64,000 nucleotides of DNA from Methylocystis sp. B8 (GTDB lineage: Bacteria; Pseudomonadota; Alphaproteobacteria; Rhizobiales; Beijerinckiaceae). The stretch lies in NCBI RefSeq assembly GCF_005771425.1, contig NZ_VBTZ01000002.1:62001-126000 (forward strand), given 5' to 3'. The notes beneath the pieces were generated by a model that had not been told where the DNA came from, searched no databases, and saw nothing but the letters and a program-made list of their open reading frames with translations. Shown piece by piece: positions 57,207 to 64,000 of this stretch. A program made the translations under genes and the position numbers. Every line of letters begins with the position of its first letter. Within the stretch, counting starts at the first letter, position 1.

Positions 57207-58106
57207 CTACTCTTCCGGCAGCGGAATGAACTCCGTGTCGCCCGGCACTGAGGGGAACCGGCCTTCCCGCCAATCGCGCTTCGCCTCTTCGATCCGATCC
57301 TTTTGCGAAGCGACGAGATTCCACCAGAGATAGCGCCGCCCCTCGAGCGGCGCGCCGCCAAGCAGCATCATTCGCGCGTCGGAAAGCGCGCGGATTGTTA
57401 TCGCGGCGCCGGGGTTGAAGATCAGCAATTGCGGCTCCTCGAAACGTTCGCCGGCGATTTCAACGGCGCCGTCGACGAGATAGAGCGCGCGCTGCTCGTA
57501 ATCGGCGTCGAGCGGCGCTGAGGCGCCGGCGGAAAGACGCAGCTCGACATAGAACCAGTCCGACAAGGTCGCCACCGGCGATTTGGCTCCGAACGCGGCG
57601 CCAGCGATCACCCGCGCAAACACGCCTCGATCCTCAACGACGGGAAGAACGTCAGCGCCAAAATGCTGGAAGCTCGGCTCTGTTTCTTCATGCGCGAGCG
57701 GCAGCGCCAGCCAGCTCTGCACCCCGAGCATTTGTTGGCCCGCAGCGCGTGGACCCGGCGGCGTGCGCTCGGAATGAACGATGCCGCGTCCGGCGGTCAT
57801 TAAATTCATCGCGCCGGGCGCGATCTCCTGCACATTCGCCAGACTGTCGCGATGCAAGATGCGTCCGTCGAGAAGATAGGTGACGGTCGCAAGACCGATA
57901 TGGGGATGCGGACGCACGTCCATCCCCTGCCCCGGCGCAAATTGAACCGGGCCGAAATGATCGTAGAAGATGAACGGCCCGACCATCTGCCGCCTGTCGT
58001 CGGGCAAGGCGCGCCTGACGCTGAAGCCCCCGAGATCGCGCGCTCGCGGCGCAATCCGCAATTCAATGGTTTTCGCCGCCGATTCGGCGTCTGCAAGTAT
58101 GGACAT
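57207..58106 (-). CDS. Pirin family protein
   Basis: 299 residues of the bicupin pirin family. N-terminal cupin has FIFYDHFGPVQFAPGQGMDV, RPHPHIGLATVTYLLDG and HSERTPP, with the H-x-H...H-E metal ligands of active pirins intact. C-terminal half has DWFYVELRLSAGASAPL and MMLLGGAPLEGRRYLWWNL. Some members are quercetinases, others regulators; the natural role is unclear. The start is the ATG giving MSILADAESAAK; an open frame starts seven codons earlier. A decayed relative lies about 0.8 kb away. Confidence 0.9.
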   Translation of the reverse strand: MSILADAESAAKTIELRIAPRARDLGGFSVRRALPDDRRQMVGPFIFYDHFGPVQFAPGQGMDVRPHPHIGLATVTYLLDGRILHRDSLANVQEIAPGAMNLMTAGRGIVHSERTPPGPRAAGQQMLGVQSWLALPLAHEETEPSFQHFGADVLPVVEDRGVFARVIAGAAFGAKSPVATLSDWFYVELRLSAGASAPLDADYEQRALYLVDGAVEIAGERFEEPQLLIFNPGAAITIRALSDARMMLLGGAPLEGRRYLWWNLVASQKDRIEEAKRDWREGRFPSVPGDTEFIPLPEE

Positions 58107-58176
58107 GTCGGGCCTTTTCTCGCGCATAGGGTTGCGAAGTAGCTAAGGCCTCTAGCCGGTGGATCAAGTCCGCAAA

Positions 58177-58386
58177 TTATGCGCTGCGGCGCTTGCCCTT
58201 CATGACGCACCCGCTATTCGACGCTTGGCGCGTTTTCTTGCTCTTAAGGCATCGCGGAGTCGGATTGACGTCGAGGCTCGTCGCCTGAGGCGCCGAGGTC
58301 GATGCGCGCTTCAAGCCGCTCGCGCTCGAATAGAAGCTGAACGACATGGCGAGAGCCGCGGCGACTAGGAATATGAATGTTCGCAT
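58177..58386 (-). CDS. Small exported protein of unknown function
   Basis: 69 residues. MRTFIFLVAAALAMSFSFYS is a signal peptide, and the short basic mature part contains two cysteines (PTPRCLKSKK and SNSGCVMKGK). AGAGGGACG sits 6 bases before the ATG. No family recognised. It is placed between the pirin and EF-G-like genes, all on the minus strand. Confidence 0.55.
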   Translation of the reverse strand: MRTFIFLVAAALAMSFSFYSSASGLKRASTSAPQATSLDVNPTPRCLKSKKTRQASNSGCVMKGKRRSA

Positions 58387-58469
58387 GTCATCGTCCCTCT
58401 GCGAAGAAGGCCACGATGATCATGCAATGCGACTTCAGGCGCTGTGCTCCCGCGCACAACGGCGCGCCG

Positions 58470-60551
58470 CTATCCTCCGTTCGCTTTCGCCGTATGGGCG
58501 GCGACGATGTCGCGCGCCTGCTTGCCGACGACTTCCGCGAGATGGTCGAAACGGGCCTGATAAAAGCCGGCGCCGGCCGTCGCCGAGCGCAGCTCGACGA
58601 TGAGGTTATCCATCTCCGCCTCGGGAATCAGAGTTTCGAGCCTATCCCAGCCTTCCCATCCTTCGCGCGGACCAAAGCCCATGATCTGGCCACGACGCGC
58701 GGAGACGATTCCGGTGGCGCGCGACATGGCGTCGCTCGGAACGAAGACGTCGACCGCGAGCACCGGCTCAAGCAGGATCGGCTCAGCCTTTTCCAAGGCT
58801 TCGCTCATGCCGATGCGCGCCGCGGTACGGAACGCCATGTCAGAAGAGTCGACCGAATGATACGAGCCGTCGGTCAGAACCGCCTCGACGTCGACGACGG
58901 GAAAGCCCAACGGACCATGCAGAAGAGCGTCTTGACAGCCGGCCTCGACGGAAGAGAAATATTGCTTGGGCACTGCGCCGCCATGCACGCGTTCGCTGAA
59001 GGCGAATCCTTCGCCACGGCTGCGCGGCGCAATCTCCATTACCACGTCGCCGAACTGACCATGTCCGCCGGACTGCTTCTTATGGCGGCCGCGAATGGTG
59101 ACCTTATGGCGGATCGTTTCGCGATAAGCGACCGTCGGCTTTGAGCGTTCGACCGCAACGTTAAAGCGCGAGGCGAGACGTTCAAGCGCGACGCGCAGAT
59201 GCATCTCGCCCTGACCAAAGAGTTTGATCTGCGAAAGCTCCTGGTCGTGAACGAAGACGAGCGAAGGATCCTCTTCGATGAGCTTCGACACCGCCGCGGC
59301 GAGCCGCATCTCATCCTTGCGGTCCTTCGCATTGAGCGCGAGCGCATGCACAGGATCTGGAGTATCGGCCCGCGTCTTCTTCAAATCCGTCGCGCCGGCG
59401 CGGGCGTCTGCGACGATATTGTCTCCCGTCTGCGCATGATCGAGGCGCCCGAGAGCGAGGACGTCCCCGGTCTTCGCCTCCGTCACTTTGCTGCTCGCGG
59501 CGCCCATCAAACATGACATGCCAGAGATGCGATCCTCTCCCTGCAGGGATGCGACCGTCTGCCCATCAGCAAAGGAGCCACGCAACACGCGCGCGACCGA
59601 GATCTTTCCGCCATGCGGCGTATGAATCGTGCGGATGACGCGAGCGAGCGCGACTCCGTTTTCGCCGACGCCGAGCCGCACGCGGGTGGCGTCGATTCCC
59701 GGCGCTTCATGGCGCAGCGCTTTCAACAGCCGCGTCACGCCGGCGCCCCGCTCAGCCGAGCCGATGAACAGTGGCACGACGAGCCCGGCGCGTAATTCCT
59801 TGGTGAGATCATCGAAGACCTGGTCACGCGGCGGCTCGATGTCGGAAATCAGCTCCTCCATCAGCTCATCGTCATAATCGGCGAGCCGCTCCAGCATCGA
59901 ATAGCGCGCTTCCTTCTCGGTCGCGGCGTCGCCCTTAGGGATATCGACGACCTCGGAGGGCGCATGTTCGCGGTAGACGTAGGCGCGTTCGAGCGCGAGA
60001 TCGATGAATCCGACGGCGACGCCATTGTTCCAGATCGGCATCTGGCGCAGCAGCAGCGGCGTGCGCGAAGCAGGCTGTAGAATGGCGAGCGCATCACGCA
60101 CGTCGATCGTCGCCGCGTCGATCTTGTTGAGGAAGATGAAATGCGGCACGCCGAGCTCTTCGAGCTGGCGCAAAATAAGCTGCAGCGCCGGAACCTTGCG
60201 AGGTTCTGCCTCGCAGACGACGATCGCAGCGTCGACCGCGGGCAGGATATTGCGCGATTCATGGGCGAATTCGACGGAGCCCGGAAGATCGACGAAAGTG
60301 TAGCGGTCGCCCATATAATCGACGGTCGCGATATTGGACTCGACGCTCATCTGATGGGCGCGGGCTTCAGGACTTGAGTCGCCGACGCTCGCGCCCGCAC
60401 CGACGCCGCCCTGCCGCGGGATCGCGCCCGCATGGGCGAGAATGGCCTCCAGAAGAGTGGTCTTGCCGCATTGAAAAGGGCCCACCAGCGCAATCAGCCG
60501 GGGACCCTGTGCTCTCGCCTCGTGAGAATGCGCTCCTTGGGACGACGCCAT
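58470..60551 (-). CDS. Elongation factor G-like GTPase (EF-G2-like)
   Basis: 693 residues with the full EF-G domain order: GTPase domain, II, III, IV and V. The P-loop reads GPFQCGKTT, a variant of GxxxxGKT; YTFVDLPGSVEF is the G3 region (DxPG), and FLNKIDAA is G4. Domain IV has TIRGRHKKQSGGHGQFGDVV and AVPKQYFSSVEAGCQDALLH. This is the EF-G-like paralogue group, distinct from canonical fusA; its role is not established (possible ribosome recycling or stress). The start is the ATG with GGAGGGAGTG just upstream; a GTG one codon earlier is possible. Confidence 0.92.
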   Translation of the reverse strand: MASSQGAHSHEARAQGPRLIALVGPFQCGKTTLLEAILAHAGAIPRQGGVGAGASVGDSSPEARAHQMSVESNIATVDYMGDRYTFVDLPGSVEFAHESRNILPAVDAAIVVCEAEPRKVPALQLILRQLEELGVPHFIFLNKIDAATIDVRDALAILQPASRTPLLLRQMPIWNNGVAVGFIDLALERAYVYREHAPSEVVDIPKGDAATEKEARYSMLERLADYDDELMEELISDIEPPRDQVFDDLTKELRAGLVVPLFIGSAERGAGVTRLLKALRHEAPGIDATRVRLGVGENGVALARVIRTIHTPHGGKISVARVLRGSFADGQTVASLQGEDRISGMSCLMGAASSKVTEAKTGDVLALGRLDHAQTGDNIVADARAGATDLKKTRADTPDPVHALALNAKDRKDEMRLAAAVSKLIEEDPSLVFVHDQELSQIKLFGQGEMHLRVALERLASRFNVAVERSKPTVAYRETIRHKVTIRGRHKKQSGGHGQFGDVVMEIAPRSRGEGFAFSERVHGGAVPKQYFSSVEAGCQDALLHGPLGFPVVDVEAVLTDGSYHSVDSSDMAFRTAARIGMSEALEKAEPILLEPVLAVDVFVPSDAMSRATGIVSARRGQIMGFGPREGWEGWDRLETLIPEAEMDNLIVELRSATAGAGFYQARFDHLAEVVGKQARDIVAAHTAKANGG

Positions 60552-60707
60552 CACTCCCTCCTTATCTGTCGGAGCCTGGTTTGACCGGCCCCGTTAGTTC
60601 ATGGTTTCACCATGCGGCCGCGAGCGCAAGACGCTGTTCTCCCGCGGCGCTTCCAAGGGCGTCGAAAGCGCGTTAGAAGGCGCGACCGATCCGATAACGG
60701 AGCTGTT

Positions 60708-61421
60708 ATGCGCCCCAGCAAACGCGCGCCCGACGAGATGCGCCAGGTGAGTTTCGAGCGAGGCGTCGCCCGCTACGCCGAGGGCTCCTGCCTCGTGAAA
60801 TTCGGCAACACCCAGGTGCTCTGCGCCGCGTCGCTCGAGGACAAGCCGCCGCCGTGGCTGCGCGGTCAGGGCCGAGGCTGGGTGACGGCGGAATATTCCA
60901 TGCTGCCGCGCGCCACCCATACGCGCACGCGGCGCGAGGCCGCAACGGGCAGGCTTTCGGGACGCACGCAGGAGATTCAGCGTCTCATCGGCCGCTCGCT
61001 ACGCGCCGTCACGAATCTGTCGGCGCTTGGCGAGCGACAAATCGTCGTCGACTGTGACGTGATCCAGGCCGATGGCGGCACGCGCACGGCGTCGATCACC
61101 GGCGCTTGGCTGGCGCTGCATGATTGCCTGGACTGGATGCGTTCGCGCTCAATCGTCAAAGAGAGTCCGCTACGCGATCATGTCGCCGCCGTGTCCTGCG
61201 GCATCTTCAACGCGACGCCGGTCATCGATCTCGACTACGCCGAGGACTCGACGGCGGAGACCGACGCCAATTTCGTCATCACTGGTTCGGGCGGTCTCGT
61301 CGAAATTCAGGCGACGGCGGAAGTGGCGGTTTTCTCGCAAGATGAGCTGTCGGCGATGCTGACGCTCGCTCAACAAGGCGTCGCGGAACTCGTCAATCTT
61401 CAGAAGGCGGCGCTCGCCTGA
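60708..61421 (+). CDS. rph: Ribonuclease PH
   Basis: Phosphorolytic 3'-5' exonuclease that trims tRNA 3' ends; forms hexamers. 237 residues is standard. Markers: [20 protein letters not shown] at the start, [40 protein letters not shown] (the basic active-site run), [20 protein letters not shown], and [22 protein letters not shown] 60708 is preceded by CGGAG; an upstream ATG at 60612 is in frame but encodes a basic leader without family match. Divergent from the EF-G-like gene. Confidence 0.96.
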   Translation: MRPSKRAPDEMRQVSFERGVARYAEGSCLVKFGNTQVLCAASLEDKPPPWLRGQGRGWVTAEYSMLPRATHTRTRREAATGRLSGRTQEIQRLIGRSLRAVTNLSALGERQIVVDCDVIQADGGTRTASITGAWLALHDCLDWMRSRSIVKESPLRDHVAAVSCGIFNATPVIDLDYAEDSTAETDANFVITGSGGLVEIQATAEVAVFSQDELSAMLTLAQQGVAELVNLQKAALA

Positions 61422-61449
61422 ACAAATTCTTGCGTACGGACCAGCTCCT

Positions 61450-62052
61450 TTAAGCCGCCGCTGGCGGATTGAGGGGCTGGGGATCAGTCTCAAGCAATGC
61501 ATATAACAGATGATCGCGCCACTGGCCGTTGATATTCAGGTAGGAGCGCGCGTACCCCTCCTGCTTGAAACCGACGCGCTCCAGCAATCGCTTCGAAGGC
61601 TCATTTGTCGGCAAGCACGCCGCCTCAATGCGATGGAAACCACGCTTTTCAAAAGCATAGGCGCAAGCGGCGCGAACGGCGCGGGTCATGTAACCCTTGC
61701 CGGCATAGGACTCGCCCATCCAATAGCCGAGCGTCGCCGCCTGTGATACGCCGCGCCGCACATGACCGAAGGACAGGCCGCCCATCAGCGCATCGTCCTC
61801 TTCGCGAAAGATAAAGAAGGAATAGGCCTCGTCGCGCGCCATTTCTTCGGCGTGACGGCGCACGCGATAGCGAAAGCTCGCCCGCGTAAGATCGTCGATC
61901 GGCCAGAGCGGCTCCCAGGGCGTCAGGAAGGAGCGGCTCTTCTCGCGTAGCTCGGCCCATTCGACGTAGTCGCGCATTTCGGACGGCCGCAGATAGAGGC
62001 CCTCGCCTCTGATCGGCAGGTCGCGGCGTCCGATTACGCTGAAGATCGCCAT
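61450..62052 (-). CDS. GNAT acetyltransferase, RimJ/RimL type
   Basis: 200 residues. The GNAT fold of ribosomal-protein N-acetyltransferases: LYLRPSEMRDYVEWAELREK, DDALMGGLSFGHVRRGVSQA, LGYWMGESYAGKGYMTRAVR (acetyl-CoA pyrophosphate loop, x-x-G-x-G-x), and RIEAACLPTNEPSKRLLERV with GFKQEGYARSYLNINGQWRD. Substrate probably a protein N-terminus or small molecule, not provable. It lies 22 bp downstream of thrC on the same strand; the order SURF1-thrC-(GNAT) is common in alphaproteobacteria near cytochrome oxidase genes. Confidence 0.92.
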   Translation of the reverse strand: MAIFSVIGRRDLPIRGEGLYLRPSEMRDYVEWAELREKSRSFLTPWEPLWPIDDLTRASFRYRVRRHAEEMARDEAYSFFIFREEDDALMGGLSFGHVRRGVSQAATLGYWMGESYAGKGYMTRAVRAACAYAFEKRGFHRIEAACLPTNEPSKRLLERVGFKQEGYARSYLNINGQWRDHLLYALLETDPQPLNPPAAA

Positions 62053-62073
62053 CGTGCTCCTTGCCAGAACTTG

Positions 62074-63480
62074 TCAGTTCTTCGCCGCGCGCGCGCGCTG
62101 CAAAATGAATTCGGCGATTCGCGCGCCATCATTTTCAAGAATCGTGAATCGTTCCGGCGCGTCAAGTCGCGCCGCAATATTTTCAGGCGGCTGTGGACGC
62201 AGTCCGATGGCGCGCTCAATGGCGTCTGGAAACTTTGCCGGATGCGCGGTCGACAGCGCGATGACGGGCGTCGCCGGATCTTTCGCAAGCTTTGCGCGCG
62301 CCGCGCTGACGCCGGTCGCCGTATGCGGATCGAGCATATAGCCGGTCTCGCGCCAGGTGCGACGAATCTCTTCCGTCGTTTCGGTCTCGCCGACGGATCG
62401 CGCGTCGAATTCGGCGCGGATGGCGTCAAGCGCAGCAGCCGGAATGTCAAAAGCGCCCGATTGATCGAGCGAGTCGAAAGCGGCGCGGACCGCGGCGGGG
62501 TCGCGTCCCGTCGCGTCGAACAACAGGCGTTCGAAATTGGATGAAACCTGAATGTCCATTGACGGCGACTGAGTCGGCGTCACGCCTCGCGGCTCGTAAC
62601 GTCCACTCGCGAGCGCCCGCGCAAGAATGTCATTGGCGTTGGTGGCGACGACAAGTCTTTCGACCGGCAGACCCATCCGCTTGGCGACATAGCCGGCAAG
62701 CACGTCGCCGAAATTGCCTGTCGGCACCGCGAAGGAAATATGCCGATGCGGCGCGCCAAGCGCGACGGCGCTTGTGAAGTAATAAACGGTTTGCGCGACG
62801 ACGCGCGCCCAGTTGATCGAATTGACGCCCGCCAATCCGACGCGCGTGCGAAACGCCGCGTCGCGAAACATGCGCTTCAGTATCGCCTGAGCGTCGTCGA
62901 ACGATCCCTGCAGCGCAATCGTATGAACATTGTCGTCGGCGACCGTCGTCATTTGCTTGCGCTGCACGTCCGACACTCGGCCGTGTGGAAAAAGAATGAA
63001 GACGTCGACGCGATCGAGCCCCCGAAACGCCTCGATCGCCGCAGCGCCCGTATCGCCGGACGTTGCGCCGACAATGGTCGCGCGAAGATTCCGCTTTTCG
63101 AGCACATGATTCATCATGCGCCCGAGGAGCTGCATCGCCAGATCCTTGAAGGCGAGCGTCGGCCCGTGAAAAAGTTCGAGAACGAAGAGATTGTCGTCGA
63201 TCTGCGTCAGCGGCGCGATGGCGCGGTGACGGAAACCGGCATAAGCGCTTTCCGTCTGCGCGCGCAGAACCTCCGGCGAAAAAGTCTCGCTGAGATAAGG
63301 CGCGATCAATTGCGCCGTCGCTTGTGAATATGTACGGCCGGCGAGCGCGGCGATGTCGGCAGGCGCCACATGCGGATAGGCAAGCGGCGCGTAGAGTCCG
63401 CCGTCGGTCGCAAGACCCGCAAGCAGAACGTCGTCAAAGCCAAGCTGCGCGGCTTCGCCGCGTGTTGAGAGATAGCGCAA
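62074..63480 (-). CDS. thrC: Threonine synthase
   Basis: PLP enzyme that converts O-phosphohomoserine to threonine in the cytosol. 468 residues. MRYLSTRGEAAQLGFDDVLL is the typical start; LFHGPTLAFKDLAMQLLGRM carries the PLP lysine (FKD); ATSGDTGAAAIEAFRGLDRV binds the cofactor phosphate; SFAVPTGNFGDVLAGYVAKR is the second cofactor motif; and TGYMLDPHTATGVSAA closes the core. Lies between GNAT and SURF1 genes on the same strand, in the usual alphaproteobacterial order. Confidence 0.97.
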   Translation of the reverse strand: MRYLSTRGEAAQLGFDDVLLAGLATDGGLYAPLAYPHVAPADIAALAGRTYSQATAQLIAPYLSETFSPEVLRAQTESAYAGFRHRAIAPLTQIDDNLFVLELFHGPTLAFKDLAMQLLGRMMNHVLEKRNLRATIVGATSGDTGAAAIEAFRGLDRVDVFILFPHGRVSDVQRKQMTTVADDNVHTIALQGSFDDAQAILKRMFRDAAFRTRVGLAGVNSINWARVVAQTVYYFTSAVALGAPHRHISFAVPTGNFGDVLAGYVAKRMGLPVERLVVATNANDILARALASGRYEPRGVTPTQSPSMDIQVSSNFERLLFDATGRDPAAVRAAFDSLDQSGAFDIPAAALDAIRAEFDARSVGETETTEEIRRTWRETGYMLDPHTATGVSAARAKLAKDPATPVIALSTAHPAKFPDAIERAIGLRPQPPENIAARLDAPERFTILENDGARIAEFILQRARAAKN

Positions 63481-63573
63481 CCGTCAGTCCATTGATGCGG
63501 AGCGTGCGTCGCTTGCGACGCGCATGTTAGTGCGCCTTCTCATAGCATATTCGCGTCAGCTGCAAGGCCGAGA

Positions 63574-64000
63574 TCAGGGCCTGCGGCCATCGCCCCCGCG
63601 CGCAAGGACGCCGCGCGCGTAGAGCCCGAAAATGACGAGAAGCGCCAGCGACAGGCCGAACCAAGTCACGGCGTAGGAGAAATGATTATTGACGATTGTT
63701 GGAACGCCGCCCACAGGCCGCGGCCAGTCCGACGCGGTTGCAGGAGCGGCGTCAACGACGAGCGCGAAAGGCGCGGCGTCTGACAGTCCAAGAGCGGCGG
63801 AGATCGCCGCTGGATCGCGCGCATAGAAGACACCCTTATCTGGCTCGTCGGCGGGCGTGAAAGGATTGCGCCGCTCGGGGGCGCGCAGGAGTCCGACAAG
63901 GGTCACTTCGTCTGGCGACGCCGCGTGCAGAGTGGCGTCATTGGCTTTCGAACCCGGAAGAAAACCGCGATCCACGAGCACGACGCCGCCGCTTGTCAAC
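63574..64000 (-). CDS. SURF1 family protein, cut by the window edge (C-terminal part)
   Basis: The frame stays open to the right edge, so the start lies beyond it; about 142 residues are visible. VVLVDRGFLPGSKAND and VNNHFSYAVTWFGLSLALLV are hallmark SURF1 segments; the second is the C-terminal membrane helix. SURF1 is an inner-membrane assembly factor for haem a insertion into aa3-type cytochrome oxidase. The ALLVIFGLYARGVLARGG end is normal. Cytochrome oxidase genes are expected just outside the window. The gap between this gene and thrC, about 90 bp, holds no gene. Confidence 0.93.
   Translation of the reverse strand, partial: LTSGGVVLVDRGFLPGSKANDATLHAASPDEVTLVGLLRAPERRNPFTPADEPDKGVFYARDPAAISAALGLSDAAPFALVVDAAPATASDWPRPVGGVPTIVNNHFSYAVTWFGLSLALLVIFGLYARGVLARGGDGRRP

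Noticed and set aside
1-64000. tRNA, rRNA, riboswitch, CRISPR array or replication origin
   Set aside because: Both strands were read for cloverleaf signatures, regularly spaced repeats and known riboswitch cores; none was convincing.

Overview
The window looks like the chromosome of a type II (alphaproteobacterial) methanotroph or close methylotroph of the Hyphomicrobiales, probably Methylocystaceae. The call rests on gene content, not on a marker gene: a complete fhcBADC operon (tetrahydromethanopterin C1 oxidation), a pqqA peptide gene, a lanmodulin-type protein beside a PQQ/lanthanide-associated ABC cluster, phosphatidylcholine synthase, and a giant apolipoprotein-like polar protein typical of polar-growing Hyphomicrobiales. 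GC content is high and genes are densely packed. No rRNA, tRNA or CRISPR array was seen.

Layout. 0-9 kb: an edge-truncated DUF2892 protein, rlmH/rsfS, a candidate small RNA, pcs-qor, a UbiH-type hydroxylase, a small heat-shock protein and putA. 9-13.4 kb: fhcB-A-D-C on the minus strand with overlapping genes. 13.7-23.2 kb: a PQQ/lanthanide neighbourhood with orphan pqqA, a di-heme cytochrome c peroxidase, a LuxR-type response regulator and sensor kinase, a DUF1614 membrane protein, lanM, and a lutA-lutD-lutE-lutF-like ABC system. 23-32 kb: housekeeping genes (infC with a probable ATT start, acyl-CoA dehydrogenase, glpD, an RNA helicase, MgtC-like). 32-37.5 kb: a copper-type operon (lipoprotein, TolC-like, two-domain multicopper oxidase, DUF1259). 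37.7-45 kb: an orphan DGQHR protein, then a glycosyltransferase gene split by a 3.35-kb IS1595-family element that carries passenger genes. 45-52.5 kb: an Hpt protein, the 1747-residue apolipoprotein-like protein, and a Rieske/FAD oxidoreductase. 52.5-64 kb: a porin, small envelope genes, an L,D-transpeptidase, pirin and a pirin remnant, an EF-G-like GTPase, rph, a GNAT acetyltransferase, thrC and a truncated SURF1 gene.

How the genes fit together. The fhc products handle formyl transfer and release as formate during C1 oxidation. pqqA, lanM and the ABC cluster suggest supply of cofactor and metal to PQQ alcohol dehydrogenases, probably XoxF-type, that lie outside the window. The TolC/multicopper-oxidase operon suggests periplasmic copper handling, which matters to an organism with a copper methane monooxygenase.

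Most notable: (1) a lanmodulin homologue with altered EF-hand loops at the head of a compact lut-like cluster; (2) a 114-bp palindromic element inserted in frame in the sensor kinase gene, between its phosphoacceptor and ATPase domains, with a 5-bp direct repeat; (3) an IS1595-type transposon with perfect 27-bp ends, an 8-bp target duplication, and a DUF6471 gene facing the transposase across operator-like dyads; (4) several palindromic repeat families lying between cluster genes.
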